Below, one piece after another: positions 37,114 through 45,228 of a stretch of 51,753 bases of DNA. The notes beneath the pieces were generated by a model. That model was not told the DNA's origin and did no database searches. It was given only the letters and a program-made list of their open reading frames with translations. Numbering within the stretch: the first letter of the stretch is position 1; each line of letters starts with the position of its first letter. Location: assembly GCF_002926165.1 (NCBI RefSeq), contig NZ_MAGP01000126.1, forward strand, positions 1 through 51,753, written 5' to 3'. A program made the translations under genes and the position numbers. The DNA is from Micromonospora chalcea (GTDB lineage Bacteria; Actinomycetota; Actinomycetes; Mycobacteriales; Micromonosporaceae).

Positions 37114-37806
37114 TCACCGCAGCGTGGCGGTGACCACCTCGCCGGTGTCCGTGCAGGCCCGGGCCACCGGCTCACCCGCCGGTGACCAGATCCCCGAACC
37201 ACCCGCGGCGCGCGCGTACCCGCCCCCGGTCGAGCCGGCGAAACTCGCCATGACCACCCACACGCCGTGCGCGGCGGCGACCCGGCGGGCGCGTTCGTCG
37301 GGCACCGCCGCGTCGTCGGCCGACTCCAGCACCCCGGCCAGGTAGGCGTCCGCGCCGAGCGCCACCGTCGCCGCCGCGTGCTCCGGCGTGCCGGTGTCCT
37401 TGCAGACCGCCAGGCCCAGCCGCCAGCCGTCCACATCGAGCACCGCCGGCTCCCGGCCCGGCCGCATGTGCTGCGGCTCCGCGCCACCCAGGCACATCTT
37501 CCGGTACGCCACCCGCACGCCCTCGGCGTCGATCGCGAGCACCCCGATGTGCGGTCCGGGCACCGGCGCGCCGGCCAGCGCCAGCGTCCCGGTCTCGGCG
37601 CACGCCGCGCGCAGCGGCGCGAGCCGGGGATCGTCCGGGTCCAGCGGCGCGGCGTCCAGTTCGTACCCGGTCAGTGACATCTCCGGGAAGAGCACCACGC
37701 GGGCCGCGGCGGCGCGCACGGCGTCGGCGTGCCGTGCCGCGTTGCCCGCGACGTCGCCGGAGCGGGTGAGCGGCTGGGCGACGGCGATCCGCAACGGCGT
37801 ACGCAT
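37114..37806 (-). CDS. Carbon-nitrogen hydrolase (nitrilase superfamily)
   Basis: A 230-residue amidase/nitrilase-like enzyme. The Glu-Lys-Cys triad is visible: E in LFPEMSLTGY, K in YRKMCLGG, C in GLAVCKDTGT. It hydrolyses a C-N bond; the substrate is not predictable. The ATG at 37806 (MRTPLRIAVAQP) is chosen because TATCGT (37814-37819, this strand) is exactly 7 nt upstream, a leaderless arrangement; an in-frame ATG at 37830 has no site. Divergent from the DedA gene, which has the mirror-image arrangement. Confidence 0.87.
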   Translation of the reverse strand: MRTPLRIAVAQPLTRSGDVAGNAARHADAVRAAAARVVLFPEMSLTGYELDAAPLDPDDPRLAPLRAACAETGTLALAGAPVPGPHIGVLAIDAEGVRVAYRKMCLGGAEPQHMRPGREPAVLDVDGWRLGLAVCKDTGTPEHAAATVALGADAYLAGVLESADDAAVPDERARRVAAAHGVWVVMASFAGSTGGGYARAAGGSGIWSPAGEPVARACTDTGEVVTATLR

Positions 37807-37813
37807 GGCGTAC

Positions 37814-37865
37814 ACGATAATGGTTTCCATGACGCGTGGTCGTCCGCAGCTTCGCCCCGTAACGT
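37814..37865. promoter_or_regulatory. Divergent leaderless promoter pair
   Basis: In the 66 bp between two divergent start codons, each gene has a TANNNT -10 box ending 7 nt before its ATG: TATCGT on the minus strand (37814-37819) for the amidohydrolase and TAACGT on the plus strand (37860-37865) for DedA. Neither start has a Shine-Dalgarno. The two promoters must share or overlap their upstream elements. No clear -35 box was found for either. Confidence 0.6.
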
Positions 37866-37872
37866 TGGTCGG

Positions 37873-38649
37873 ATGATCGGAAACGCACAGCTGCTCGCCG
37901 GCCCCCGGGTGAGCGCCGCGCGGGCGGCAGAGCCGTCCGGTGACGGAGTGACCGGCTGGGTCACCGGCCTGATGGAACGGCTCGGCGGTCCCGGCGCCGG
38001 CCTCGCGGTGGCGCTGGAGAACCTGTTCCCGCCCATCCCCAGCGAGGTGATCCTGCCGCTGGCCGGCTTCACCGCGAGCCAGGGCAAGATGAGCCTGGTC
38101 GGTGCGATCGTCTGGACCACGATCGGGTCGATCGTGGGCGCGCTGGCGCTCTACTACATCGGCGCGGCCCTCGGGCGGGACCGGATGCGCGCCCTGGCCG
38201 AGCGGCTGCCGCTGATCAAGCTGGAGGACGTGGACCGCACCGAGGCGTGGTTCCTGCGCCACGGCGTCAAGGCGGTGTTCTTCGGCCGGATGATTCCGAT
38301 CTTCCGCAGTCTCATCTCCATTCCGGCCGGGGTGGAACGCATGCCGGTGCCGGTGTTCCTGCTCTACACCGCGCTGGGCAGCCTGATCTGGAACACCACG
38401 TTCGTGCTCGCCGGGTACTTCCTCGGCGAGCAGTGGCACGTGGTCGAGGCGTACGCGGGCACGTTCCAGAAGATCGTGATCGTGGCCGTGATCGCCGGGT
38501 TCTGCTGGTTCGTGGTCAGCCGGGTCCGCCGCTCGCGCCGGAGCGCCCTCGCGGCGGAGGCGGCGCCGACGCCGGAATCGGCGCCGCCGGAGTCGGCCCG
38601 GCAGGGCACCGTCTACCGCGGCGGCTGGTACGGCCGCGAGGAGGACTGA
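37873..38649 (+). CDS. DedA family membrane protein
   Basis: A 258-residue DedA/SNARE-associated-family membrane protein, a group now linked to lipid-carrier scrambling or transport and envelope homeostasis. Family motifs are present: ENLFPPIPSEVILPLAGF in the first re-entrant region, and FFGRMIPIFRSLISIPAGVERMP in the second. About four or five hydrophobic segments; the C-terminal tail is Arg- and Ala/Pro-rich. ATG 37873 is probably leaderless (see the promoter pair). Its last 37 bp overlap the convergent hydrolase gene. Confidence 0.9.
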   Translation: MIGNAQLLAGPRVSAARAAEPSGDGVTGWVTGLMERLGGPGAGLAVALENLFPPIPSEVILPLAGFTASQGKMSLVGAIVWTTIGSIVGALALYYIGAALGRDRMRALAERLPLIKLEDVDRTEAWFLRHGVKAVFFGRMIPIFRSLISIPAGVERMPVPVFLLYTALGSLIWNTTFVLAGYFLGEQWHVVEAYAGTFQKIVIVAVIAGFCWFVVSRVRRSRRSALAAEAAPTPESAPPESARQGTVYRGGWYGREED

Positions 38650-40010
38650 GCCGGGCAGGGCGGATAGAGCGGGCGGGTGCCGGCCCCGGCGGCCCGGGCG
38701 GCCTGGTCGCTGAACCGGCAGCCGAAGTCCGGCGCCGCCACCGCGCGCCGGTCGGTGACCGCGTCGCCGGCCGGGCGCTTGCCGGTGCGGACCCAGCGGG
38801 TCAGGTCGTCCCAGGCGGCGCCGGCCTCGGCCGGGCTGAACTCGCAGTGCTGCGCGGTACGCACGGCCCGCTGCACCAGCAGCCGGGACCGGCCGTGCCG
38901 GGCCACCTCCCGGGCGTACGCCTGCTCCATGCCGAACGGCACGAACAGGTCACCGAGGCCGTGCAGGCTCAGCACCGGCGCGGTGGGCCGCCCGGCGATC
39001 CGGGGCACCTCGGTCAGACTCGGCGAGAGCCGCTGGCGCAGGTTCTCCGGCGCGACCCGCTGCACCGTCGCGTCGAGGTTGACCGGCTGGTTCGGCGCGT
39101 ACCTGGTGAACAGGTTCGTGGCGAGCTGACCGGGCCGCCGGGCGGGGGAGCCGTCCGCCTCGCTGACCGCGATGCCGAACAGGAAGTCCTTCCAGACCGC
39201 GAACGCGGCGTCGGCGCCCGGCCGCGGCCCGCCGGAGCGCTCCACGGTGACCGCGCGCAGCTGCTTGCCCAGGTCGTTGGTGGTGTCCGGGCCGCCCGGG
39301 GCCAGCCCGGCCAGGCCGAGCGTGACCTGGATCCGGGGCACCGCCGAGGTCAGATAGTCGGGCGGCGTCGGGTACGCGCGCACCCCCGCGAGGGCCTGCG
39401 CGACCAGGTTGTAGTCCAGGAAGAAGTCGAACAGCTCCTGGTCGCCGAGCACCCCGCACATCGGCAGCGCCCCGGCGTAGAAGCCCGGGTACTGTTCCAG
39501 CGAACGGCCGATGACGTGACCGCCCATCGACACCCCGGCGATCAGCACCCGGTGCGGGCGCCGGACGGTACGGCTGAACAGGTCGGCCAGGGCGCGGGTG
39601 CTGCGCACGCCGGAGCGCACGTCGTAGCCGTTGCGGTCGTACGACGACGACGCCCACGCGTACCCCTGGGTCACCAGGCGCTGCCGCAGGTCGAAGCCGG
39701 GCGGCTCCGGCGACAGCTCGGTGCCCTGGCCGCGGTAGCCGTGCGCCCACATCACGAGCTCGCCGTTCCAGCGCCTGGGGATCTCGATGACGTACCCGGC
39801 GTTGGCGTGCACGCCCTGCCGCACGGTGGTGGCGGCGCCGCCGACGACAAGTGGCGGCAGCGGCGGGTTGACGATGGTGTAGCCGGGCAGCGGGCCGCTG
39901 CCGTCGTCGCGGCCGGTGGCGGCGGCGGGGGCCTCGCCGGTGAGGCCGAGCGTCAACGTGAGGGCCACGCCGACGGCGAGCAGCCGGCGGCGCACGGGTG
40001 AGGGCTGCAT
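38613..40010 (-). CDS. Secreted alpha/beta hydrolase
   Basis: A 465-residue exported hydrolase. The N-terminus is a clear signal peptide (basic RRR, then a hydrophobic LLAVGVALTLTLGL core, cleavage probably near AAATG). The hydrolase fold shows the oxyanion-side AHGYRGQG, the nucleophile Ser in GVSMGG, the acid in LHGLGDLFVP and the His in AQHCEF. It probably acts outside the cell as an esterase or peptidase; the substrate is unknown. The ATG at 40010 has GGGAG 6 nt upstream. A canonical promoter and two palindromes lie upstream. The 3' end overlaps DedA by 37 bp. Confidence 0.85.
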   Translation of the reverse strand: MQPSPVRRRLLAVGVALTLTLGLTGEAPAAATGRDDGSGPLPGYTIVNPPLPPLVVGGAATTVRQGVHANAGYVIEIPRRWNGELVMWAHGYRGQGTELSPEPPGFDLRQRLVTQGYAWASSSYDRNGYDVRSGVRSTRALADLFSRTVRRPHRVLIAGVSMGGHVIGRSLEQYPGFYAGALPMCGVLGDQELFDFFLDYNLVAQALAGVRAYPTPPDYLTSAVPRIQVTLGLAGLAPGGPDTTNDLGKQLRAVTVERSGGPRPGADAAFAVWKDFLFGIAVSEADGSPARRPGQLATNLFTRYAPNQPVNLDATVQRVAPENLRQRLSPSLTEVPRIAGRPTAPVLSLHGLGDLFVPFGMEQAYAREVARHGRSRLLVQRAVRTAQHCEFSPAEAGAAWDDLTRWVRTGKRPAGDAVTDRRAVAAPDFGCRFSDQAARAAGAGTRPLYPPCPAQSSSRPYQPPR

Positions 40011-40070
40011 CGCTGCTCCCCGGGGGGACGGTGCCACCCCGGGACGGGGGTGACGACGCGGGACGGATGC

Positions 40071-40084
40071 CTACCGGCCGGTAG
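40071..40084. promoter_or_regulatory. 14-bp palindrome at the hydrolase transcription start
   Basis: CTACCGGCCGGTAG is a perfect 14-bp palindrome located where transcription from the TAGGTT box should begin. With the second palindrome at 40124-40143 it shares ACCG/CGGT half-sites, typical of TetR-family operators. Confidence 0.5.
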
Positions 40085-40091
40085 CGCCCTG

Positions 40092-40120
40092 AACCTAGGC
40101 CGGGCGTCGAGAGCTGTCAA
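40092..40120 (-). promoter_or_regulatory. Consensus promoter of the secreted hydrolase
   Basis: On the minus strand a perfect -35 TTGACA (40115-40120) is followed, after exactly 17 bp, by TAGGTT (40092-40097), a good actinobacterial -10. It directs transcription towards the secreted hydrolase, with a start near 40085 and a leader of about 75 nt. It is the closest to consensus of any promoter seen in this window. Confidence 0.75.
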
Positions 40121-40123
40121 TCA

Positions 40124-40143
40124 CTGACCGACCGCTCGGTCAG
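40124..40143. promoter_or_regulatory. 20-bp TetR-type palindrome upstream of -35
   Basis: CTGACCGA-CCGC-TCGGTCAG, 8-bp perfect arms around 4 bases, lies just upstream of the TTGACA box of the hydrolase promoter and 20 bp beyond the 3' end of the glutamate dehydrogenase gene. The ACCGA/TCGGT arms look like a TetR-family operator. It could also serve as the gdhA terminator, which the short loop permits. Confidence 0.5.
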
Positions 40144-40162
40144 CGCCCGTCCCGCGTGCCGC

Positions 40163-41494
40163 TCACACCACGCCGTGCGCCAGCATCGCCTCGGCCACCC
40201 GCCGGAACCCCTGGATGTTCGCCCCGGCCACGTAGTCGCCCGGCAGGCCGAACTCCTCGGCGGTCGCCCAGCACCTGTCGTGCACGTCCCGCATGATCTC
40301 GCGTAGCCGCTGCTCCGACTCGCCGAACGTCCACGTGTCGCGGCTGGCGTTCTGCTGCATCTCCAGCCCGCTGACCGCCACGCCGCCGGCGTTGGCCGCC
40401 TTGCCCGGCGCGAACCGCACCCCGGCCCGGCCGAGGATCCGCACCGCCTCCGGCGTGGTGGGCATGTTCGCCCCCTCCACCACGGCGACGCAGCCGCCGG
40501 CGACCAGCGCGGCGGCCTCCGCGCCGCCGATCTCGTTCTGCGTGGCGCAGGGCAGCGCCAGGTCGCAGGGCACCTCCCAGACGTTGCGGTCCGGGACCGC
40601 AGCCGCGTTGCGCGCGTGCTCGGCGTACTCGGCCAGCCGTCCCCGGCGCTGCTCCTTCAGCTCCCGCAGCAACGCCAGGTCGATGCCCTTCTCGTCGACC
40701 ACGTAGCCGCCGGAGTCGGAGCACGCCACCACCGTGCCGCCGAGCTGGTGCACCTTCTCGATCGCGTAGATGGCCACGTTGCCGGAGCCGGACACCACCA
40801 CCCGCTTGCCCTCCAGGCTGTCCCCGGCCTGGCGGAGCATCTCGTCGGCGAAGAACACCGCGCCGTACCCGGTCGCCTCCCGGCGCACCTGCGCGCCCCC
40901 GTACGCCAGGCCCTTGCCGGTGAGCACGCCCGCGTCGTACCGGTTGGTGATCCGCTTGTACTGCCCGAACAGGTAGCCGATCTCCCGGCCGCCCACCCCG
41001 ATGTCCCCGGCCGGCACGTCGGTCTGCGGGCCGATGTGCCGGTACAGCTCGGTCATGAAGCTCTGGCAGAACCGCATCACCTCGCGGTCGGAGCGACCCT
41101 TCGGGTCGAAGTCCGCGCCGCCCTTGCCGCCGCCGATCGCCAGGCCGGTCAGCGCGTTCTTGAAGATCTGCTCGAAGCCGAGGAACTTCACGATGCCCAG
41201 GTAGACCGACGGGTGGAAGCGCAGCCCGCCCTTGAACGGGCCGAGCGCGCTGTTGAACTCCACCCGGAAGCCGCGGTTCACCCGTACCCGGCCCTGGTCG
41301 TCCTCCCACGGCACCCGGAAGATGACCTGCCGCTCGGGCTCGCAGATCCGCTCGACCACCTCGGCGTACTCGGGATGCCGGGCCAGGGCCGGACCGATGC
41401 TCTCCAGTACCTCGCGGACCGCCTGGTGGAACTCGGGCTCTCCCGGGTTCCGGGCGACCACGCCGGCGAACACCGACTCGACGGTCTCCGGCAT
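40163..41494 (-). CDS. gdhA: NADP-type glutamate dehydrogenase
   Basis: A 443-residue hexameric-type glutamate dehydrogenase, interconverting 2-oxoglutarate plus ammonium and glutamate. Family landmarks: GPFKGGLRFHP, the catalytic-Lys region AIGGGKGGADFDPKG, PAGDIGVGGREIGYLFG, the Rossmann GSGNVA and PCATQNEI. The length equals that of bacterial small GDHs. ATG 41494 has GGAGGT 7 nt upstream. It is divergent from the MazG-like gene. No nitrogen-regulator site was identified. Confidence 0.96.
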   Translation of the reverse strand: MPETVESVFAGVVARNPGEPEFHQAVREVLESIGPALARHPEYAEVVERICEPERQVIFRVPWEDDQGRVRVNRGFRVEFNSALGPFKGGLRFHPSVYLGIVKFLGFEQIFKNALTGLAIGGGKGGADFDPKGRSDREVMRFCQSFMTELYRHIGPQTDVPAGDIGVGGREIGYLFGQYKRITNRYDAGVLTGKGLAYGGAQVRREATGYGAVFFADEMLRQAGDSLEGKRVVVSGSGNVAIYAIEKVHQLGGTVVACSDSGGYVVDEKGIDLALLRELKEQRRGRLAEYAEHARNAAAVPDRNVWEVPCDLALPCATQNEIGGAEAAALVAGGCVAVVEGANMPTTPEAVRILGRAGVRFAPGKAANAGGVAVSGLEMQQNASRDTWTFGESEQRLREIMRDVHDRCWATAEEFGLPGDYVAGANIQGFRRVAEAMLAHGVV

Positions 41495-41586
41495 CACGGG
41501 CACCTCCTCTCGCCTGGGCCGCAGACCTGCTGGCCTGCGTCGCCCCAGGATACGAACGGTCTGCGCGATCAGGTTCACTGGTCGCC

Positions 41587-41910
41587 GTGGACGCCACCAT
41601 CTGGACAACGGCGCGGGACGCGCGCGCCTGGCTGGACGCCGCGAACGGCCGCGGCGACACCGAGCTGACCTGTCGCATCCTCAAGATCGGCGAGGAGGCC
41701 GGCGAGGTCGCCGCCGCCTGGATCGGGATGCTCGGGCAGAACCCGCGCAAGGGGGTGACGCACACCCGCGAGGAGGTCGCCGCCGAACTCGCCGACGTGG
41801 CGTTCACCGCGCTCGTCGCCATCGAGAGCCTCGGCCTGGACGCCCACGCCGTGCTGACCACGTGCGCCGACAAGGTGCGCTCCCGTACCGCTGCCACGGA
41901 AAAGGAGTGA
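41587..41910 (+). CDS. MazG-like nucleotide pyrophosphohydrolase
   Basis: A 107-residue all-helical protein of the MazG-like NTP pyrophosphatase group. The metal-binding pattern is visible: KIGEEAGEVAAAW (EExxE) in one helix and ELADVAFTALVAIE (ExxD) in a later one. It probably hydrolyses a (d)NTP to the monophosphate for pool cleansing. GTG start directly downstream of the divergent gdhA promoter region; no clear Shine-Dalgarno. Confidence 0.88.
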   Translation: MDATIWTTARDARAWLDAANGRGDTELTCRILKIGEEAGEVAAAWIGMLGQNPRKGVTHTREEVAAELADVAFTALVAIESLGLDAHAVLTTCADKVRSRTAATEKE

Positions 41911-41960
41911 ACCGACCGGGAAACGGACACGTATGACCCGTTGGGGACCGGCGAGAGGGG

Positions 41961-42794
41961 ATGACCATGACCACATCCGAGGATGAGCCCGGCCTGACCC
42001 GACCCCGCTGGTCCGGCGCGGCCCGCCTGCTGGCCGCCGCCGCCGCGCTGGTGGTCGTGCTCGGCGGGGTGGCCGTGGCGGTGACGCTGTCCAACCCGGG
42101 CCGCCTCGGCGTGGTCTTCTCCGGCGGCGCGCCGCCGTCGCCCGCCACCGGCGCCGGAGGTGTCGGCGCGGCCGAGGCCGCCGGAGCGCAGACGCTCGCC
42201 GAGCCCCGGGGCGGCCGGCAGCGCGCCGAGTTCGAGCTGGCCGACGGTCTGACCAGGTTCACCCTGCGGGCCGCCGACCTCGGCGACGACCTCTACCGCA
42301 TCGACGTGCCGGAGGACGGCGGCGTCACGCCGCGCCCGCAGATGGTCGGCGACCGGGTCCGCCTGCGGGTCGAGGAGAACGGCCGTCGCGGTCCGGCCGC
42401 CGTGGACGTCGTGCTCAACTCCCGGGTCACCTGGCGGCTACGGCTCGTCGGCGGCGTCAGCGAGCAGCGGCTCGACCTGGGCGACGCCCGGCTCGACGGC
42501 GCCGACCTGGTCGGCGGCGCGTCGCGGACCCGGCTGCTGCTGCCCCGGCTGAACGGGTCGCTCACCGTCCGGATGACCGGCGGGGTCAGCGAGCTGACCG
42601 TCACCGTGCCCGGCGGGCCGCCGGTGCGGGTGCGCGTCGCCGCCGGGGCCGGCTCGCTGACCGTCTACGACGAGCGGCACGGCGGGATCGCCGCCGGTGA
42701 CCTGGTCAGCTCACCGGGCTGGGACCGGGCGGCCGAACGGCTCTACCTCGATCTGGCGGCGGGCGCGAACGCGGTGAGCGTCACGGCGGACTGA
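41961..42794 (+). CDS. Membrane-anchored hypothetical protein
   Basis: A 277-residue protein with a short cytoplasmic start, one transmembrane helix (about residues 22-44, rich in Ala/Val/Leu), an Ala/Gly/Pro linker, and an exported region of about 200 residues rich in beta-strand repeats. Repeats of the type RL.LVGGVSE.RLDLG, LVGGASRTRLLLPRLNG and MTGGVSELTVTVPGG resemble toast-rack/DUF4097-like beta-solenoids. Function unknown; perhaps an envelope-stress or adhesin-like component. ATG 41961 or 41967 is possible; GAGAGGGG upstream favours 41967. Confidence 0.75.
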   Translation: MTMTTSEDEPGLTRPRWSGAARLLAAAAALVVVLGGVAVAVTLSNPGRLGVVFSGGAPPSPATGAGGVGAAEAAGAQTLAEPRGGRQRAEFELADGLTRFTLRAADLGDDLYRIDVPEDGGVTPRPQMVGDRVRLRVEENGRRGPAAVDVVLNSRVTWRLRLVGGVSEQRLDLGDARLDGADLVGGASRTRLLLPRLNGSLTVRMTGGVSELTVTVPGGPPVRVRVAAGAGSLTVYDERHGGIAAGDLVSSPGWDRAAERLYLDLAAGANAVSVTAD

Positions 42795-42810
42795 GCGTAC
42801 AGTCGGGGCG

Positions 42811-43782
42811 GTGGACCGCACCGAATCCCTGCCCGCGCAGACGCTCCCGCCCGGCGTCGGCCCGACCGACCCGGGCAGCGTGCTGCTGCCCGGGCACGAC
42901 GTCCCCCTCGGCCGCTACACCACGGTGCGCCGGCTGCTGCCCCAGCGGCAGCGCCGGATGGTCGGCGCGTGGTGCTTCGTCGACCACTTCGGGCCCGACG
43001 ACGTCGCCGACCGGCCTGGCATGGAGGTGCCGCCGCACCCGCACACCGGCCTGCAGACCGTCACCTGGCTGCTCGACGGGGAGATCCTGCACCGCGACAG
43101 CCTCGGCAACGTCCAGCCCATCCGCCCCGGCCAGCTCAACGTGATGACCTCCGGGCGCGGCATCGCCCACTCCGAGCGCTCCCCGCTGGTGCACCCGCCG
43201 CTCATGCACGGCGTACAACTCTGGGTGGCGCTGCCCGACCCGGCGCGCGCCGGCGACCCGGACTTCGCCCACCACGCCGACCTGCCCCGCCTGCGCGACG
43301 GCGACCTGGACGTCACGGTGCTCGTCGGTGAGTTCGGCGGGCAACGCTCGCCCGCCGTCGTGCACACCCCGCTCGTCGGCGCGCAGCTCGAGGCCCGCGG
43401 CGCGGCGCCGGCCACGCTGCCGCTGCGCCCCGACTTCGAGTACGCGCTGCTGGCCATGTCCGGCGCCGCCGACTGCGACGGCGTGGCGCTGGCCCCCGGC
43501 GCGCTGCTGTACCTGGGCCTCGGGCGAAGCGCGCTGACCCTGAGCGCCGAACCGGGCACCCGGCTGCTGCTGCTCGGCGGCACCCCGTTCGACGAGCCGC
43601 TGGTGATGTGGTGGAACTTCGTCGGCCGTTCACACGAGGAGGTGGTGGCCGCCCGCGAGGACTGGATGGCCGGCCGCCGCTTCGGCGTCGTCGCCGACGA
43701 CGCGGCGCCGCCGCTGCCCGCGCCCGCGCTGCCCACCACCCGGCTCAAGGCCCGCGACCGCAGCGGCGGCGTGTCCCGCTGA
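42811..43782 (+). CDS. Pirin family protein
   Basis: A 323-residue bicupin of the pirin family. The N-terminal cupin has the metal-binding pattern PPHPHTGLQTVTWLLDGE and the GRGIAHSE histidine; the C-terminal cupin contains GTPFDEPLVMWWNFVGR. Bacterial pirins include quercetinases and regulators; the role here is not predictable. GTG start with TACAGT (42798-42803) exactly 7 nt upstream and no Shine-Dalgarno, so a leaderless message is likely. It starts 16 bp after the preceding gene yet seems to have its own promoter. Confidence 0.92.
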   Translation: MDRTESLPAQTLPPGVGPTDPGSVLLPGHDVPLGRYTTVRRLLPQRQRRMVGAWCFVDHFGPDDVADRPGMEVPPHPHTGLQTVTWLLDGEILHRDSLGNVQPIRPGQLNVMTSGRGIAHSERSPLVHPPLMHGVQLWVALPDPARAGDPDFAHHADLPRLRDGDLDVTVLVGEFGGQRSPAVVHTPLVGAQLEARGAAPATLPLRPDFEYALLAMSGAADCDGVALAPGALLYLGLGRSALTLSAEPGTRLLLLGGTPFDEPLVMWWNFVGRSHEEVVAAREDWMAGRRFGVVADDAAPPLPAPALPTTRLKARDRSGGVSR

Positions 43783-43826
43783 CCGTCGTACCCGAATGCC
43801 GGGCCGTCGCCTGGGTAGTCGGCGGC

Positions 43827-44495
43827 ATGCCGACACACACCGCCACGCGCAGCGTCGAGGAGAAGAAGCGGCTGGCCCGCCGGCTCGCCGGGGACGGCCG
43901 CGGCTTCGCCGAGTGCTTCGGGTTCCGGGTGACGAACAACCCGGCCCAGCTGTTCCAGGTCCTCTACCTGTCCGTCCTGCTGGCCCGCCGGGGCGACTTC
44001 CACCGCGCGGTCGACGCGGCCACGGCGCTGCGGGACGCCGGCTGGGACACGGCGGCGCGGATGGCCCGCTCGCGCCACGAGGACCGGGTACGCGTGCTGC
44101 GCGCCGCCGGGCTGCGCGGCGACCTGGCCGGGCTCGCCGACACGCTCGGCGACCTGGCCCGCACGGTCGTCGACACGTACCGGGGCGACCTGCGCCGGCT
44201 GCGCACCGCGGCGCGTCAGGACCCGGCGGGGGAGCGGCGGCTGCTGACCGCACTGCCCGGAGTGGACGACGAGGTGTGCGACCTGTTCCTGCGTGAGGCG
44301 CAGGCGTTGTGGCGCGAGGCGGCGCCGGTGGCCGACCGTCGAGCGCTCGCGGCGGCCCGCCGGCTCGGCCTGGGCCGTACCGCCGGTGACCTCGCCGGGC
44401 TGGCCGGCAGTGGTGAGTCGGAACGACTGTCGTGGCTGGTCGGAGCGCTGGCGCGAGTGGAGCTGGAACGCCGGTACGCCGAGGTGACCGCCTGA
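43827..44495 (+). CDS. Helix-hairpin-helix protein, uncharacterised
   Basis: A 222-residue, mostly helical basic protein related to actinobacterial proteins sometimes annotated as endonucleases. A central run of helices (ALRDAGWDTAARMARS, RVRVLRAAGL) is followed by LTALPGVDDEVCDLFLREAQ, which looks like a helix-hairpin-helix DNA-binding element of the HhH-GPD type. No catalytic Lys/Asp pair of a DNA glycosylase could be pinned down. The ATG at 43827 follows pirin by 44 bp. Confidence 0.6.
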   Translation: MPTHTATRSVEEKKRLARRLAGDGRGFAECFGFRVTNNPAQLFQVLYLSVLLARRGDFHRAVDAATALRDAGWDTAARMARSRHEDRVRVLRAAGLRGDLAGLADTLGDLARTVVDTYRGDLRRLRTAARQDPAGERRLLTALPGVDDEVCDLFLREAQALWREAAPVADRRALAAARRLGLGRTAGDLAGLAGSGESERLSWLVGALARVELERRYAEVTA

Positions 44496-44556
44496 GCGCG
44501 TACGTGCGCCCGGACACAGTTCCGCGATTCTCACCCGTTCGGCTGATGTTGCGTCG

Positions 44557-44745
44557 TATGATGATCGTGGCAGCGATGCCCGCCCGGTTCGGGCGAACAT
44601 CTCACCGCCTCGCGGTCGCGACCCGGTTCGGGCGTGAACCGCGGGGGACAGGTGCTGCGTGGCGCCCCAGGTCGCGGTTCGTGACCCGGGGCGCTCGCCT
44701 GTCCGGGCTGCGCGACCGGCCACAGAGGAGCCCAGCTTTTCCGCA
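44557..44745 (+). ncRNA. Candidate structured RNA in a convergent gap
   Basis: Between two convergent genes lies about 300 bp with no credible ORF. A TATGAT box (44557-44562) is followed by several potential hairpins: CGCCCG-GTT-CGGGCG (44581-44595); GGTTC/GAACC; and a three-part stem, GGACAGG (44646-44652) with CCTGTCC (44698-44704), GCGCCCC (44662-44668) with GGGGCGC (44688-44694), and GGTC with GACC at the tip. A GGGCT...AGCCC stem and a CTTTT tract (44736-44740) could end the transcript. It matches no RNA family I recognise. It could be only a double terminator for the flanking genes. Confidence 0.35.
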
Positions 44746-44792
44746 CGCGCAGAGGCCGGCGGCCGTGTCGCCCGCCGGCTCTCCCGCCGTGC

Positions 44793-45062
44793 TCAGATGC
44801 CGCGCAGGTGCTGCGACACGCGCGGGTGGTTGTCCCGGGCCTGCGCCGCGCGCTGCGAGCGGCTCACCTCCGGGGCCGCGTCGATGCCGGCCGAGCGGGC
44901 CACCTCGGTGCCGTTGGCGTAGTCCACCGGGGGCAGCGCGCGCAACGCCCGCAACACGTCCGGCGGCGCGCCCTCCCGCTCCGCCTCGCGGATGACGTCG
45001 TCCTTCCCGGCCGGGTAGTCCAGCGCGGACAGGTACTCCAGGACATCCGAGTAACTCGCCAT
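44793..45062 (-). CDS. DUF2795 protein
   Basis: An 89-residue DUF2795 protein. The family core LEYLSALDYPAGKDDVIREAEREGAPPDVLRALRALP is followed by the typical PPVDYANGTEVARSAG. Function unknown; relatives are often found near stress or DUF2267-type genes, and here the divergent neighbour encodes DUF2267. ATG 45062 has GAGGAG about 8 nt upstream. Confidence 0.9.
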   Translation of the reverse strand: MASYSDVLEYLSALDYPAGKDDVIREAEREGAPPDVLRALRALPPVDYANGTEVARSAGIDAAPEVSRSQRAAQARDNHPRVSQHLRGI

Positions 45063-45228
45063 CAGTCGGGCTCCTCGCGGCAGTAGTTGGGGTCACGACC
45101 GGGCGGCGGTTACCCGCCGCGCCGCCGCTCACGCCCGCCGCCACCGGAAAACCTGCCGCCCCGTCGCAACCGTTTCCGCCGCGCCGGGGCGGGTAGCCGC
45201 GCTGGGCGCACCGAAGGGGGTACCACCG

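Noticed and set aside
44600..44745. A known riboswitch (c-di-AMP ydaO or cobalamin type) in the 44.6-kb gap
   Set aside because: The conserved sequence blocks of those classes are not present and no fitting downstream gene is on that strand.
44432..44995. Plus-strand open frame through the 44496-44792 gap and over the DUF2795 gene
   Set aside because: Arg/Pro-rich, no ribosome site, no motif, and it is antisense to a recognised DUF2795 gene.
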